Positions 15,221 through 23,777 of a DNA stretch of 25,528 nt are shown piece by piece. A program made the translations under genes and the position numbers. Origin of the DNA: JBJHBY01 sp050485745. GTDB taxonomy: Bacteria > Pseudomonadota > Gammaproteobacteria > Pseudomonadales > CAMLJR01. Under the pieces are notes generated by a model. The model saw only the letters and a program-made list of their open reading frames with translations. It made no database searches and was not told where the DNA came from. The stretch is from contig JBJHBY010000015.1 of assembly GCA_050485745.1 (NCBI GenBank), positions 1 to 25,528 of the forward strand. Reading direction: 5' to 3'. The stretch's first letter is position 1, and the number at the start of each line of letters is the position of its first letter.

Positions 15221-16150
15221 ATGTCCATGGCCGATCGCGACGGTCTGATCTGGTTCGACGGTGAGCTCATTCCCTGGCGCGATGCCCAGGTCCATGTCCT
15301 CACCCATACCCTGCACTATGGTCTGGGGGTATTCGAGGGCGTGCGTGCCTATCGCACGGAAAATCGTGGCACCTGTATCTTTCGCCTGCGCGAGCACACC
15401 GACCGGCTGTTTCGCTCGGCCCATATCCTCGGCATGAAGATGCCGTTCGACAAGGACACTCTGGATGCCGCCCAGCGCCAGGTGGTGCGAGAGAACGGCC
15501 TGGAGGAGGCCTACCTGCGGCCGATGTGCTTCTATGGCTCGGAGGGCATGGGGCTGCGCGCCGACAACCTGAAGACCCATGTCATCGTCGCCGCCTGGCA
15601 CTGGCCCAGCTACATGAGCCCCGATGCCAAGGAGCGGGGTATCAAGGTTCGCACCAGCTCCTATACCCGGCACCATGTCAACATCAGCATGTGCAAGGCC
15701 AAGGCCAATGGCCATTACATCAACTCCATGCTCGCCTTGAAGGAGGCGCTGGACTGTGGTGCCGAGGAGGCCCTGCTGCTGGACAACGAGGGCTATGTCG
15801 CTGAGGGTAGTGGCGAGAATATCTTCCTGGTGCGCGACCGCGTGCTCTACACGCCGGAACTGACCAGCTGCCTCGATGGCATCACCCGCAACACCATCTT
15901 CGCCCTTGCTGCGGAACTGGGCTACAGCATCCGCGAGAAGCGCATTACCCGGGACGAAGTCTACGTCGCCGACGAGGCTTTCTTTACAGGTACCGCGGCG
16001 GAGGTGCTGCCGATCCGCGAACTCGACGGGCGGGTGATCGGCGAGGGCAGGCGCGGCCCCATGACGACCGAATTCCAGACCCTGTATTTTGATCAGGTGA
16101 AGGGTCGTCGCGACCAGCATCCGGAGTGGCTGGCGCCGGTGGCCGGCTGA
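15221..16150 (+). CDS. ilvE: Branched-chain amino acid aminotransferase
   Basis: A 309-residue fold-type IV PLP enzyme that makes Val, Leu and Ile from their keto acids with glutamate. The N-terminus MSMADRDGLIWFDGEL and HTLHYGLGVFEG match the Pseudomonas IlvE closely. The PLP lysine is Lys161 in the AKANGHYINSMLA segment; EGYVAEGSGENIF, GITRNTI and FFTGTAAEVLPIRE are the other family boxes. GGAGG (15206-15210) lies 10 nt before ATG 15221. An in-frame ATG at 15158 overlapping the glnE stop would have to read through the GC hairpin and is rejected. It is the gene before waaF, as in Pseudomonas. Confidence 0.95.
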   Translation: MSMADRDGLIWFDGELIPWRDAQVHVLTHTLHYGLGVFEGVRAYRTENRGTCIFRLREHTDRLFRSAHILGMKMPFDKDTLDAAQRQVVRENGLEEAYLRPMCFYGSEGMGLRADNLKTHVIVAAWHWPSYMSPDAKERGIKVRTSSYTRHHVNISMCKAKANGHYINSMLALKEALDCGAEEALLLDNEGYVAEGSGENIFLVRDRVLYTPELTSCLDGITRNTIFALAAELGYSIREKRITRDEVYVADEAFFTGTAAEVLPIRELDGRVIGEGRRGPMTTEFQTLYFDQVKGRRDQHPEWLAPVAG

Positions 16151-16170
16151 GCCGGGCGCGGCCTGGTTTG

Positions 16171-17202
16171 ATGGCAGTGCCCGGCGGCACCCTGGTCGTT
16201 GGCCCGTCCTGGGTGGGGGACATGGTCATGGCGCAGAGCCTGTTCATCCTGCTGCGCCAGAACCGGCCTGACGAGGTGATCGATGTGCTCGCCCCCTCCT
16301 GGAGTGAGCCTCTGCTGGCGCGCATGCCGGAGGTACGGCGCGCCATCACCATGCCCGTCGGGCACGGCCAGCTGCAACTTCGACAGCGTCTTGCCCTGGG
16401 CAAAACATTGCGCGCCGAGGGCTATGCCCGCGCCATCCTGCTGCCCAATTCCCTGAAGTCCGCCCTGGTGCCCTGGTTTGCCCGTATTCCGCAACGCATC
16501 GGCTGGCGCGGTGAATGGCGCTATGGCCTGCTCAATGACGTGCGGCGCCTGGATCCACAACGCTACCCCCTGATGGTACAGCGCTTTGCCGCCCTGGCTT
16601 TCCCTGAGGGTGTGTTACTTCCCGAGCCCCTGCCGTGGCCGCGGTTGCGGGTTGATGCTGCCAGCACCGCGGCTTTGCGGCAGCAGCACGGGCTGGAAAA
16701 GCCCTTTGTGGCGCTCTGCCCCGGCGCGGAATTTGGTCCGGCGAAGCGCTGGCCAGCCGCGCATTATGCGGCTGTCGCAGCGGCGTTCATGCATCGTGGT
16801 CTGGGTGTCGCCCTGTTCGGCTCCGCCAACGACCAGCCGGTCGCCAGGGCGTTGCTCGATGCCCTGCCGGACACCTTGCGCCAGCGCTGTGTGGATCTGA
16901 CCGGGCGCACGCGCCTGGCGGATGCACTGGACCTGCTGGCGGCGGCTCAGCTCGTGGTCAGCAATGACTCCGGGCTGATGCACGCGGCCGCTGCCCTGGA
17001 GCGCCCGCTGGTGGTGCTGTATGGTTCCACATCACCGGGTTTTACCCCGCCGCTCGCGCGGCGTGTGCAAATCCTGCAATTGGCGGTGGACTGCGGCCCC
17101 TGTTTCCGCCGCGAGTGCCCGCTGCAACACCTGAAGTGCCTGCGCGACCTTGCTCCCGGGCAAGTGCTTGCCGCGGCCGATCATCTGCTGGAGGCCGCGT
17201 GA
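16171..17202 (+). CDS. waaF: LPS heptosyltransferase II
   Basis: A 343-residue GT9 glycosyltransferase that adds the second L-glycero-D-manno-heptose of the LPS inner core, from ADP-heptose, on the inner face of the cytoplasmic membrane. Visible features: N-terminal VVGPSWVGDMVMAQSLF (acceptor side), LCPGAEFGPAKRWP and NDSGLMHAAAALERPLVVLYGSTSP (ADP-heptose site), and a C-terminal CPLQHLKCL segment typical of WaaF. The start ATG 16171 is 20 nt after ilvE; the family begins here. In-frame ATG 16126 lies within ilvE and is unlikely. Its stop overlaps the waaC GTG start. Confidence 0.93.
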   Translation: MAVPGGTLVVGPSWVGDMVMAQSLFILLRQNRPDEVIDVLAPSWSEPLLARMPEVRRAITMPVGHGQLQLRQRLALGKTLRAEGYARAILLPNSLKSALVPWFARIPQRIGWRGEWRYGLLNDVRRLDPQRYPLMVQRFAALAFPEGVLLPEPLPWPRLRVDAASTAALRQQHGLEKPFVALCPGAEFGPAKRWPAAHYAAVAAAFMHRGLGVALFGSANDQPVARALLDALPDTLRQRCVDLTGRTRLADALDLLAAAQLVVSNDSGLMHAAAALERPLVVLYGSTSPGFTPPLARRVQILQLAVDCGPCFRRECPLQHLKCLRDLAPGQVLAAADHLLEAA

Positions 17203-18239
17203 ACAGGCGCATCCTGGTGGTCAAGACCTCGTCGCTGGGGGATGTCGTGCATACCCTGCCGGCAGTGACCGATGCCGCCCGCATGCTGCCCGGCCTGCGC
17301 ATCGACTGGGCGGTAGAAGAGGGTTTTGCCGAGATTCCGCGCTGGCATCCAGCGGTGGACCGGGTCATCCCCGTGGCCATCCGGCGTTGGCGCAAGAGTC
17401 CCTGGCGCAGCTTGCGCAGCCCGGAGTGGCGCCAGTGCCGCGCCGAACTGGCGCGCGAGCATTACGATTGCGTGCTGGATGCCCAGGGTCTGCTGAAGAG
17501 TGCCTGGCTGGCGCGATATGCCCGCGGGCCACGAGCCGGTTTTGACCGGCAATCTGTGCGCGAGCCCCTCGCCGCCCTGGCTTACCACCAGCGTGTGTCG
17601 GTATTCCATGGCCAGCATGCGGTGGAACGTGTGCGCCAGCTGTTTGCCCGCAGCCTGGGCTATCGGGTGCCGGATGGCCCGGGCGACTATGGCCTCGACC
17701 CCGCGCGCTTCCTCAGCAGTGATGTGCGGCCGCAGCGGGTTGTGTTCCTGCACGGCACGACGCGTCCCGCCAAGCACTGGCCCGAACTCTATTGGCAAGC
17801 ACTGTGCCGGCGTGTGGCCGGTGCCGGCTTTGTCGTGAGCCTGCCCTGGGGCAATGATGCGGAGCGTGCACGTGCGGAGCGCATCGCCAGTGTTGCTCCG
17901 GGCGCCGAGGTGCTGCCGCGGCTCAACCTGCACGGCATTGCCAGTGTGCTGTTGCAGTCCCGTGCCGTGGTGGCGGTGGATACCGGTCTGGGCCATCTGT
18001 CCGCAGCCCTGGGGGTGCCGGCACTGTCCCTGTATGGCCCCACCAGTCCGGCGTTGGTGGGAACCTATGGTTCGCATCAGCTCCATCTCAGTGCCAGTGG
18101 ACTGGCGCCGGGCCCTGCGGAGATCCAGCCCACGGAGATGGCACCGCTGACGGCGGATGTCGTTTGGCAGGCGCTGGCGCCACTGCTGGATCAGGCGCAG
18201 TCCCGCGCGAACTCACGCGCCACCGCGCGCCGGGGATGA
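17199..18239 (+). CDS. waaC: LPS heptosyltransferase I
   Basis: A 346-residue GT9 enzyme that adds the first heptose to Kdo2-lipid A. The N-terminal ILVVKTSSLGDVVHTLPAVTDA is diagnostic for WaaC; HGTTRPAKHWP and VAVDTGLGHLSAALGVPALSLYGPTSP form the ADP-heptose site. The start is GTG 17199 within GTGA shared with the waaF stop, indicating coupled translation. Its own stop is shared with the waaG start (ATGA). Length agrees with Pseudomonas WaaC (about 355 aa). Confidence 0.94.
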   Translation: MNRRILVVKTSSLGDVVHTLPAVTDAARMLPGLRIDWAVEEGFAEIPRWHPAVDRVIPVAIRRWRKSPWRSLRSPEWRQCRAELAREHYDCVLDAQGLLKSAWLARYARGPRAGFDRQSVREPLAALAYHQRVSVFHGQHAVERVRQLFARSLGYRVPDGPGDYGLDPARFLSSDVRPQRVVFLHGTTRPAKHWPELYWQALCRRVAGAGFVVSLPWGNDAERARAERIASVAPGAEVLPRLNLHGIASVLLQSRAVVAVDTGLGHLSAALGVPALSLYGPTSPALVGTYGSHQLHLSASGLAPGPAEIQPTEMAPLTADVVWQALAPLLDQAQSRANSRATARRG

Positions 18240-19387
18240 GCATGGATCTCGCTTTCGTCCTGTTTCGCTACTTTCCCTACGGCGGACTGGAGCGCGACAT
18301 GCTGGCCATTGCCCGGGCCTGCCGCCAGCGCGGACACCGGGTCACCATCTACACCAGTGCCTGGCAGGGTGCGCGTCCCGACGACCTTGAGGTGGTGCTG
18401 CTGCCGGTGCGGGCCTGGACCAACCACGGCCGCAACCGCGCCTTCGTGCGCCGCTTCCAGTCCCTGCAGCTTGATGGTGAGGCCGTCGTGGTAGGCTTCA
18501 ACAAGATGCCCGGGTTGCACGTCTACTATGCGGCGGATACCTGCTTTGCGGAAAAGGCCGCCCGGCGCGGTATCGTCTACCGGATGACACCCCGGGCGCG
18601 CTGCTATCTGGACATGGAGCGCGCGGTGTTCGGGCCGGAAAGCCATACCCGTGCCCTGATGATTTCGAGTGTCGAAACCGGAATCTATCGCCGTCACTAT
18701 CACACGCCGGGTGAGCGCCTGCACCCGCTTCCCCCCGGGATTCGTCGCGAGCGCATTCGTCCGCCGCAAAGCGGTTTGCGCGAACAGTTGCGCCAGCGCT
18801 ACGGTCTGAGTCCTGAACAGCGTCTGCTGCTGATGATCGGCTCCGACTTTCGCCGCAAGGGCCTCGATCGTTGCCTGCGCGGGCTTGCGGCCTTGCCAGA
18901 AGCCGAACGTGCGCAGCTGTGCCTGTGGGTGGCCGGGCAGGACCGGGCGGCCCCCTTCGAGCGACTGGCTCAATCCCTTGGTGTCGCGGATCGGCTGCGG
19001 ATTCTGGGTGGCCGCGATGATGTCTCCGAACTGCTCTGGGCCGCCGACGTGCTGCTGCACCCGGCCTATAGTGAGAACACCGGAACGGTTCTGCTGGAAG
19101 CCATGGTCGCGGGCGTTCCGGTGATCGCGAGCAGCGCTTGCGGCTATGCCCACTATATTCGGGAGCAGGACATGGGCATCGTGCTGGATGAGCCGCTCGA
19201 TGCCGAGGCCATGGCGGCTGCCATGCAGCGGGTGCTGATACAGGATGGCGAGGCCTGGCGTGAACGCGGCGCCCGATTTGCCTGTACAGCCGATGTCTTC
19301 TCGATGCCCGAACATGCGGCGCGTTACATTGAGGCGTCTGGCGGGGGCCCCATATCGGGGGAATCCCGGGGAGGCGACCCTGAATGA
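18236..19387 (+). CDS. waaG: LPS core glycosyltransferase I
   Basis: A 383-residue GT4 glycosyltransferase (GT-B fold) acting after the heptoses, in Pseudomonas transferring the first outer-core sugar. Boxes: FVLFRYFPYGGLERDML, GFNKMPGLHVYYAADTCF, MIGSDFRRKGLDR and the EX7E-type HPAYSENTGTVLLEAMVAGVPV, then CGYAHYI. All match WaaG by memory of the family. The ATG at 18236 forms ATGA with the waaC stop; ATG 18242 (MDLAF) could equally be used. The last 20 residues (GGGPISGESRGGDPE) look like an added low-complexity tail. The stop overlaps the waaP start by 4 nt. Confidence 0.92.
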   Translation: MSMDLAFVLFRYFPYGGLERDMLAIARACRQRGHRVTIYTSAWQGARPDDLEVVLLPVRAWTNHGRNRAFVRRFQSLQLDGEAVVVGFNKMPGLHVYYAADTCFAEKAARRGIVYRMTPRARCYLDMERAVFGPESHTRALMISSVETGIYRRHYHTPGERLHPLPPGIRRERIRPPQSGLREQLRQRYGLSPEQRLLLMIGSDFRRKGLDRCLRGLAALPEAERAQLCLWVAGQDRAAPFERLAQSLGVADRLRILGGRDDVSELLWAADVLLHPAYSENTGTVLLEAMVAGVPVIASSACGYAHYIREQDMGIVLDEPLDAEAMAAAMQRVLIQDGEAWRERGARFACTADVFSMPEHAARYIEASGGGPISGESRGGDPE

Positions 19388-20229
19388 AGCTCTGGCTGCG
19401 GAGTGAGCTGGATCAGGCCTGGCGGGGCAAGGATCCTTTCGACTGCGTGCGCAATCTGCGCGGTCAGGTGTTCCGCGAAAAAGAAGGGCGCCGCACCCTG
19501 CGCTTCGAACAGTGCGAGCGTGCCTATTTCCTGAAATTGCATCAGGGTGTGGGATGGCGGGAGATCATCAAGAACCTGCTGCAGCTGCGTGCACCGGTGC
19601 TGGGTGCCCGCAACGAGTACCAGGCGATTCTGGCACTGCAGCGTATCGGTATCGACACACTGACTCCAGCCGCCTTTGGTGAGCGCGGCCGCAATCCGGC
19701 CCGACGCCTGTCCTTCCTGGTGACGGACGCCCTCGAAGGTGTGGAGAGCCTCGAGGATCTCTGCGGGCGCTGGCCGCAGCGGCCGCCATCCTTTGCGTTC
19801 AAGCGCAGGCTTATCGAACGGCTGGGCAGAATGACTGCAGACCTGCACGCCGCTGGTATCAATCACCGCGACTACTACCTCTGCCACTTTCTGATCGAAC
19901 GCGACCCCGAGCCCTGCGCCGGGGATATTGCCGCGCGTCCGCTCTACCTGATGGACCTGCATCGGGCCCAGTTGCGGGCCAGGATTCCCTCGCGCTGGCG
20001 GGTGAAGGATCTGGGCGGACTGTACTACTCGGCCCTGGACATCGGGCTCAGTTCCCGCGATGTCCTGCGCTTTATGCGTGCTTACACGGGCGCTCCATTG
20101 CGAGACTGCTTTGCTGTACTTTCCTGGGAAGCGGTACGGCATCGCGCCGGGCGTATCTACCGGCGCGACCATGGGCGTGCGCCGGATTCCGAAGCCTGGC
20201 ACCTGCCGGCACTGTGTATCAGGCATTGA
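19384..20229 (+). CDS. waaP: LPS heptose kinase
   Basis: A 281-residue kinase-fold enzyme that phosphorylates heptose I of the inner core. YFLKLH (Lys51) supplies the ATP lysine; the catalytic loop is NHRDYYLCHFL (His161-Arg162-Asp163), followed by LMDLHRAQ (Asp191) as metal ligand, and KDLGGLYYSALDIG in the C-lobe. The start overlaps the waaG stop (ATGA). WaaP is essential for outer membrane integrity in Pseudomonas aeruginosa; a similar importance here is inferred. Confidence 0.93.
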   Translation: MKLWLRSELDQAWRGKDPFDCVRNLRGQVFREKEGRRTLRFEQCERAYFLKLHQGVGWREIIKNLLQLRAPVLGARNEYQAILALQRIGIDTLTPAAFGERGRNPARRLSFLVTDALEGVESLEDLCGRWPQRPPSFAFKRRLIERLGRMTADLHAAGINHRDYYLCHFLIERDPEPCAGDIAARPLYLMDLHRAQLRARIPSRWRVKDLGGLYYSALDIGLSSRDVLRFMRAYTGAPLRDCFAVLSWEAVRHRAGRIYRRDHGRAPDSEAWHLPALCIRH

Positions 20230-21674
20230 TCGTGGCGACGCATGGCCCCGAACTGGTGGATGCTTTGCTTGCCGGCGATGCATTGCCCCTGCCTCCACAG
20301 AAACTGGAAGTCGTGCGTGCAGACGGAAGCACGGCGACACTGCAGGTCGATGCCGTGCTGCGTCATCTCCCGGGCAAGCGGGTGACCCTGCGTTGCCGCC
20401 TCGGTGACCGGGCCGTCAGCGTGAAATTGTTTTCACAGGCCCGGGGTGGCGCCAGACACCTGCGCAGGGAGCTGCTGGCCTTCCGGCAACTGAGCAGCGC
20501 TGGTATCGAGACCCCGCTTTTACTTGGCGACTTCGCCACCAACTGTGGCCGCGCTGTGGGGCTGATCCACGAATGGATCGATGATGCCAGCGACCTGGCA
20601 TCGGTCTGGAGCGACGCCACGCCCGCCCAGTGTCAGCGATGGCTGGGTGGCCTGGTGGAGGCGAGCGCGCGGATGCATCAGGCAGGTGCCTGCCAGACCG
20701 ACAGCCATTTCGGCAACTTCCTGGTGCGCGGTGAGCAGCTCTGGGTGCTGGATCTGGGCCAGATACAGCTGGGGCGGAAGCCTCTGGATCGATCCCGCAG
20801 CATGGTTGGTCTGGGTTTGCTGGGAGCGCAGTTGACGCCGGCGGAGCAATTCTGGCTGGAAGACCTGCTGCCTGACTACGCGGCGTATCGTGGCTGGAGC
20901 ACCAGTGAAGCGCTGGCCCGCATGCTGAGGAATGCCCTGGGGCGCGCCTGGGAGCGACGCTGCCGAGACTATGTTCGCAAGGCTCTGCGCCGCTGCAGTC
21001 TTACCCATTTTCACCGGGACAACCGCCAGTTGCTCGCCTGCAGACGTAGCCACTGGGGGGAAGATGCGCGCCGCTTTGCGGCGGATCCTGATGATTTCAT
21101 GGCGCACGGAGAAGTGCTGAAGAGCGGCAATACTGCCACGGTGGTAAAGCAGGTCTTTGATGGGCGGCCTGTGGTCATCAAGCGCTATAACATCAAGCAC
21201 TGGCGCCACGCGCTGTCGCGTGCGCTGCGACCGACCCGTGCCCTGCACAGCTGGCGATCCGCACACTTGCTGGAGCTGGCCGGCATTCCGTCCCCATCCC
21301 CGGTGATGCTGCTGGAGCAGCGCCTGGGGCCGTTGCACGGCACCGCGTATCTCGTGTGTGAATGGATGGCTGGTCCCGACCTGTTGCAGCTGGGGCGCGA
21401 GCGTGCGCTGACAGAACTGGAATTCGGAAAGTTAGCTGACATCCTCAGCAAGATGGTCAGGCTCGGAATCAGTCACGGGGATTTCAAGGCGACCAACCTG
21501 CTTATGAGCGCGGACGGCCCAGTGCTGATCGACCTGGACGGCCTTCGCAGGCACCGGCTGGAGATCTGTTTTCGGAGGGCATTCGGGCGTGATCTGGAGC
21601 GCCTTCGACGCAACTGGCGGGGGGGCGATCCCGTGGCCGGCCAGATCAAGGCATTGATCGAAGGGCTATGGTAG
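20214..21674 (+). CDS. Two-lobe InaA/Kdo-kinase-like protein
   Basis: A 486-residue protein in which two kinase-fold domains are joined. First domain: Lys71 (VKLF), Glu86, catalytic-loop-like QTDSHFGNFL (Asp163, Asn168) and LDLG (Asp180). Second domain: VVIKRYN (Lys323), ISHGDFKATNLL (His421, Asp423, Asn428) and LIDLDGL (Asp440). Both sets of key residues look complete, so both could be active. It resembles the P. aeruginosa protein of about 474 aa encoded after waaP (PA5006, I believe), a putative LPS kinase. The start is GTG 20214, 16 nt inside waaP; GTG 20232 is an alternative with a slightly better upstream AGG. It is likely part of the LPS operon and may phosphorylate core sugars. Confidence 0.8.
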   Translation: MYQALIVATHGPELVDALLAGDALPLPPQKLEVVRADGSTATLQVDAVLRHLPGKRVTLRCRLGDRAVSVKLFSQARGGARHLRRELLAFRQLSSAGIETPLLLGDFATNCGRAVGLIHEWIDDASDLASVWSDATPAQCQRWLGGLVEASARMHQAGACQTDSHFGNFLVRGEQLWVLDLGQIQLGRKPLDRSRSMVGLGLLGAQLTPAEQFWLEDLLPDYAAYRGWSTSEALARMLRNALGRAWERRCRDYVRKALRRCSLTHFHRDNRQLLACRRSHWGEDARRFAADPDDFMAHGEVLKSGNTATVVKQVFDGRPVVIKRYNIKHWRHALSRALRPTRALHSWRSAHLLELAGIPSPSPVMLLEQRLGPLHGTAYLVCEWMAGPDLLQLGRERALTELEFGKLADILSKMVRLGISHGDFKATNLLMSADGPVLIDLDGLRRHRLEICFRRAFGRDLERLRRNWRGGDPVAGQIKALIEGLW

Positions 21675-21763
21675 CATTTTACGAACCCCCGATGTTTGAT
21701 CTCGCTCCGTCGCGCTTGGGGGTGCTGGCAGGGCGGGAGTGAAATCAGTAACAGAGCAAGGTC

Positions 21764-22624
21764 ATGCCGGATTCGCTTTCATTGTTGCAAAACGTCACCG
21801 CCAAACAGGTGAGCACGACCCCGTTTCCATACGTAGTGATAAAAAACGCACTACCACAAGCACTGTGTGATGAGCTGATACGAACCTATCCCGGGTATGA
21901 TCTCATGGGCGTCGACACGGCTGCCAACAACAAGCGTTGGGACTATTCCGCCCGGCAGGTGGCTGGCGATGACCGCGTCGCTGGGCTGTGGCGGGATTTC
22001 GTTGCCTATCACAGTTCCCAGGAATTTCTCGATGAAATCATGTCCCTGTTTGGTGACGCGATTCATGCCCTGTATCCGCACCAGTTTCCCTCCAGGGTCA
22101 GCCTGAGAGCACTGCGGGCCGGTGTGCGCGAAGTGCATGACTTCGACGAATGTGACATCCTGATGGATGCACAGATATCCGGTAATACTCCGGTGCAGGA
22201 GGCGAGCTCTGTGAGGGGTACGCACGTGGATGCCGGAAGCAAGTTGTACTCTGCATTGTATTATCTGCGCGATGAGAACGATGACTCACGCGGTGGCGAT
22301 CTGACGATCAGCCGCTTCAAGCCGCATCTTTCCCGGGTTCGGGACAAGTTGCGCTGCTTCGAGGGGGTCTATGTCAACGATGCCTACATCGATGTGATCG
22401 AGACCGTTCCCTATGCAAACAATACTCTCGTGCTCTTCATCAATTCGATTGACTCCTTGCATGGTGTCACCGTTCGGGAACCGACAGAGCGCAGCCGGCG
22501 ATTTCTCAACATGGTGGGGACGCTGCCCGTCGAACTGTATTCCACCAAAACGAAAATTGAGAGGCTTCTGCCCAAACCGATGCGCAAGGCCTACAGGCAG
22601 TGGCGGCGACCTGCGGTCAGATGA
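21764..22624 (+). CDS. 2-oxoglutarate/Fe(II)-dependent oxygenase
   Basis: A 286-residue protein of the 2OG-Fe(II) oxygenase (prolyl-4-hydroxylase-like) fold. Metal ligands: THVD (His154, Asp156) and LHGV (His233); Arg245 or Arg246 (RSRRFLN) for 2-oxoglutarate. The N-terminus FPYVVIKNALPQALCDEL is the usual start of this group. No signal peptide is seen. It lies 89 nt after the two-lobe kinase gene, on the same strand, and converges on a glycosyltransferase gene. The context suggests modification of an LPS sugar or lipid, but a hydroxylation of another substrate is not excluded. The AAGG site 21754-21757 is before ATG 21764. Confidence 0.8.
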   Translation: MPDSLSLLQNVTAKQVSTTPFPYVVIKNALPQALCDELIRTYPGYDLMGVDTAANNKRWDYSARQVAGDDRVAGLWRDFVAYHSSQEFLDEIMSLFGDAIHALYPHQFPSRVSLRALRAGVREVHDFDECDILMDAQISGNTPVQEASSVRGTHVDAGSKLYSALYYLRDENDDSRGGDLTISRFKPHLSRVRDKLRCFEGVYVNDAYIDVIETVPYANNTLVLFINSIDSLHGVTVREPTERSRRFLNMVGTLPVELYSTKTKIERLLPKPMRKAYRQWRRPAVR

Positions 22625-22649
22625 TGCGATGCTCGGCGGGTCATGATGG

Positions 22650-23777
22650 TCAGCGAGCGTTTCTCTTTCCAACTATTTTTTTGGCAAGCTGCAGGTAATT
22701 TTCCCGATACACATCAATAGTGAAGTGCCGCTCGAGTCTGCGAGACTGCGAGCTGACGTAATCCCTGCGCTGCGATCCGTCCCAGCCCAGGGCTGTACGC
22801 AGGGCGCCAGCCAGGGCGTCAGGGTCTGCCGCGGGGACAAGCAGCGCAGTGTCTCCCAGCGCTTCCGGGATACCCCCCACCCGAGTGCCGATGACGGGCA
22901 GGTGTGTGGCCATAGCCTCCAGTACTGCCATAGGCAGGCCCTCGGAAAGAGAAGTCATTGTGAAAATGTCAAATGCGGGCAGATAGCGGTAAGCATTGGG
23001 AAGTGCGCCACTGATGATAACGCGACCACTGAGTCCAAGGGCTTCAGCTTTCAGATGCAAATCCTTTTCGAGCTCTCCACCGCCAATGATTGCGAGGCAA
23101 AACCTGGGTGAAAGCCCCGCCACCCGGGCGAAGGCGTCCAGCAGGTGAGTGTGTCCCTTGACCGGTCTGAGTCGGCCAATGGTTCCGATCACGATTGCAT
23201 CATTCTTCAATCCGAGTGCTTGTCTGGCAAGCTCTCGCGAGAGCTGCCGTTTCCTGATGCCGTCAATATCAATAGCGTTGGGGATGACTTCAATCCCTGG
23301 TGCGGGTATGCCGTGTCTGACCAGATCTTCACGAATAGCGCTTGATACCGCCACGAAAACCGAGTCTCGACCTGACAGGATGCGTGCCAGCCATTGCCGG
23401 CGGCGTCGACGAAACTGGTGGTATGCGTGGAATACCGCCAGGATTGGCGGCCTTTTTGGCATAAAACATGATGCCATTGAAAACAGAAGCCAGGGTTTGA
23501 AACGGTGAGTGATGATCAAGTCATACTGGCCATCGCGCAGTAGCCTGATAATCGTTCGCAGTGTGCGAAGTCGGGTCGTCCGAACCTGCTTTGAACTCAA
23601 GCGCAGAGCGATAAGCTTGCAGCCGCTTCGCTGCTCAATGTCGGGATCAGGTTCTCCGGTCAGGGTGCAGTAGGTAAATTGATGTTGGGGGGGTGGAAAA
23701 GCTCGAGCTATTTCCTCGTATAGATCGAATTCGGAAACAAAACCATAGGGTGCATAGCTCACCTGAAGAATCTTCAT
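22650..23777 (-). CDS. GT4-family glycosyltransferase
   Basis: A 375-residue GT-B enzyme of family GT4. N-terminal MKILQVSYAPYGFVSEFDLYEEI, the middle VIPNAID, IGTIGRLRPVKGHTHLLDAF, and the EX7E region SLSEGLPMAVLEAMATHLPVIGTRVGGIPE. It is probably an outer-core or O-antigen sugar transferase at the cytoplasmic membrane; donor and acceptor are not known. The start ATG 23777 overlaps the stop of the ligase-like gene (ATGA), so the two are co-translated. AT content is higher than in the waa operon. Confidence 0.87.
   Translation of the reverse strand: MKILQVSYAPYGFVSEFDLYEEIARAFPPPQHQFTYCTLTGEPDPDIEQRSGCKLIALRLSSKQVRTTRLRTLRTIIRLLRDGQYDLIITHRFKPWLLFSMASCFMPKRPPILAVFHAYHQFRRRRRQWLARILSGRDSVFVAVSSAIREDLVRHGIPAPGIEVIPNAIDIDGIRKRQLSRELARQALGLKNDAIVIGTIGRLRPVKGHTHLLDAFARVAGLSPRFCLAIIGGGELEKDLHLKAEALGLSGRVIISGALPNAYRYLPAFDIFTMTSLSEGLPMAVLEAMATHLPVIGTRVGGIPEALGDTALLVPAADPDALAGALRTALGWDGSQRRDYVSSQSRRLERHFTIDVYRENYLQLAKKIVGKRNAR

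Noticed and set aside
21679..21717. ACCCCC...GGGGGT pairing after the two-lobe kinase as a terminator
   Set aside because: Only a 6-bp stem with a long loop of about 27 nt and no T-tract.
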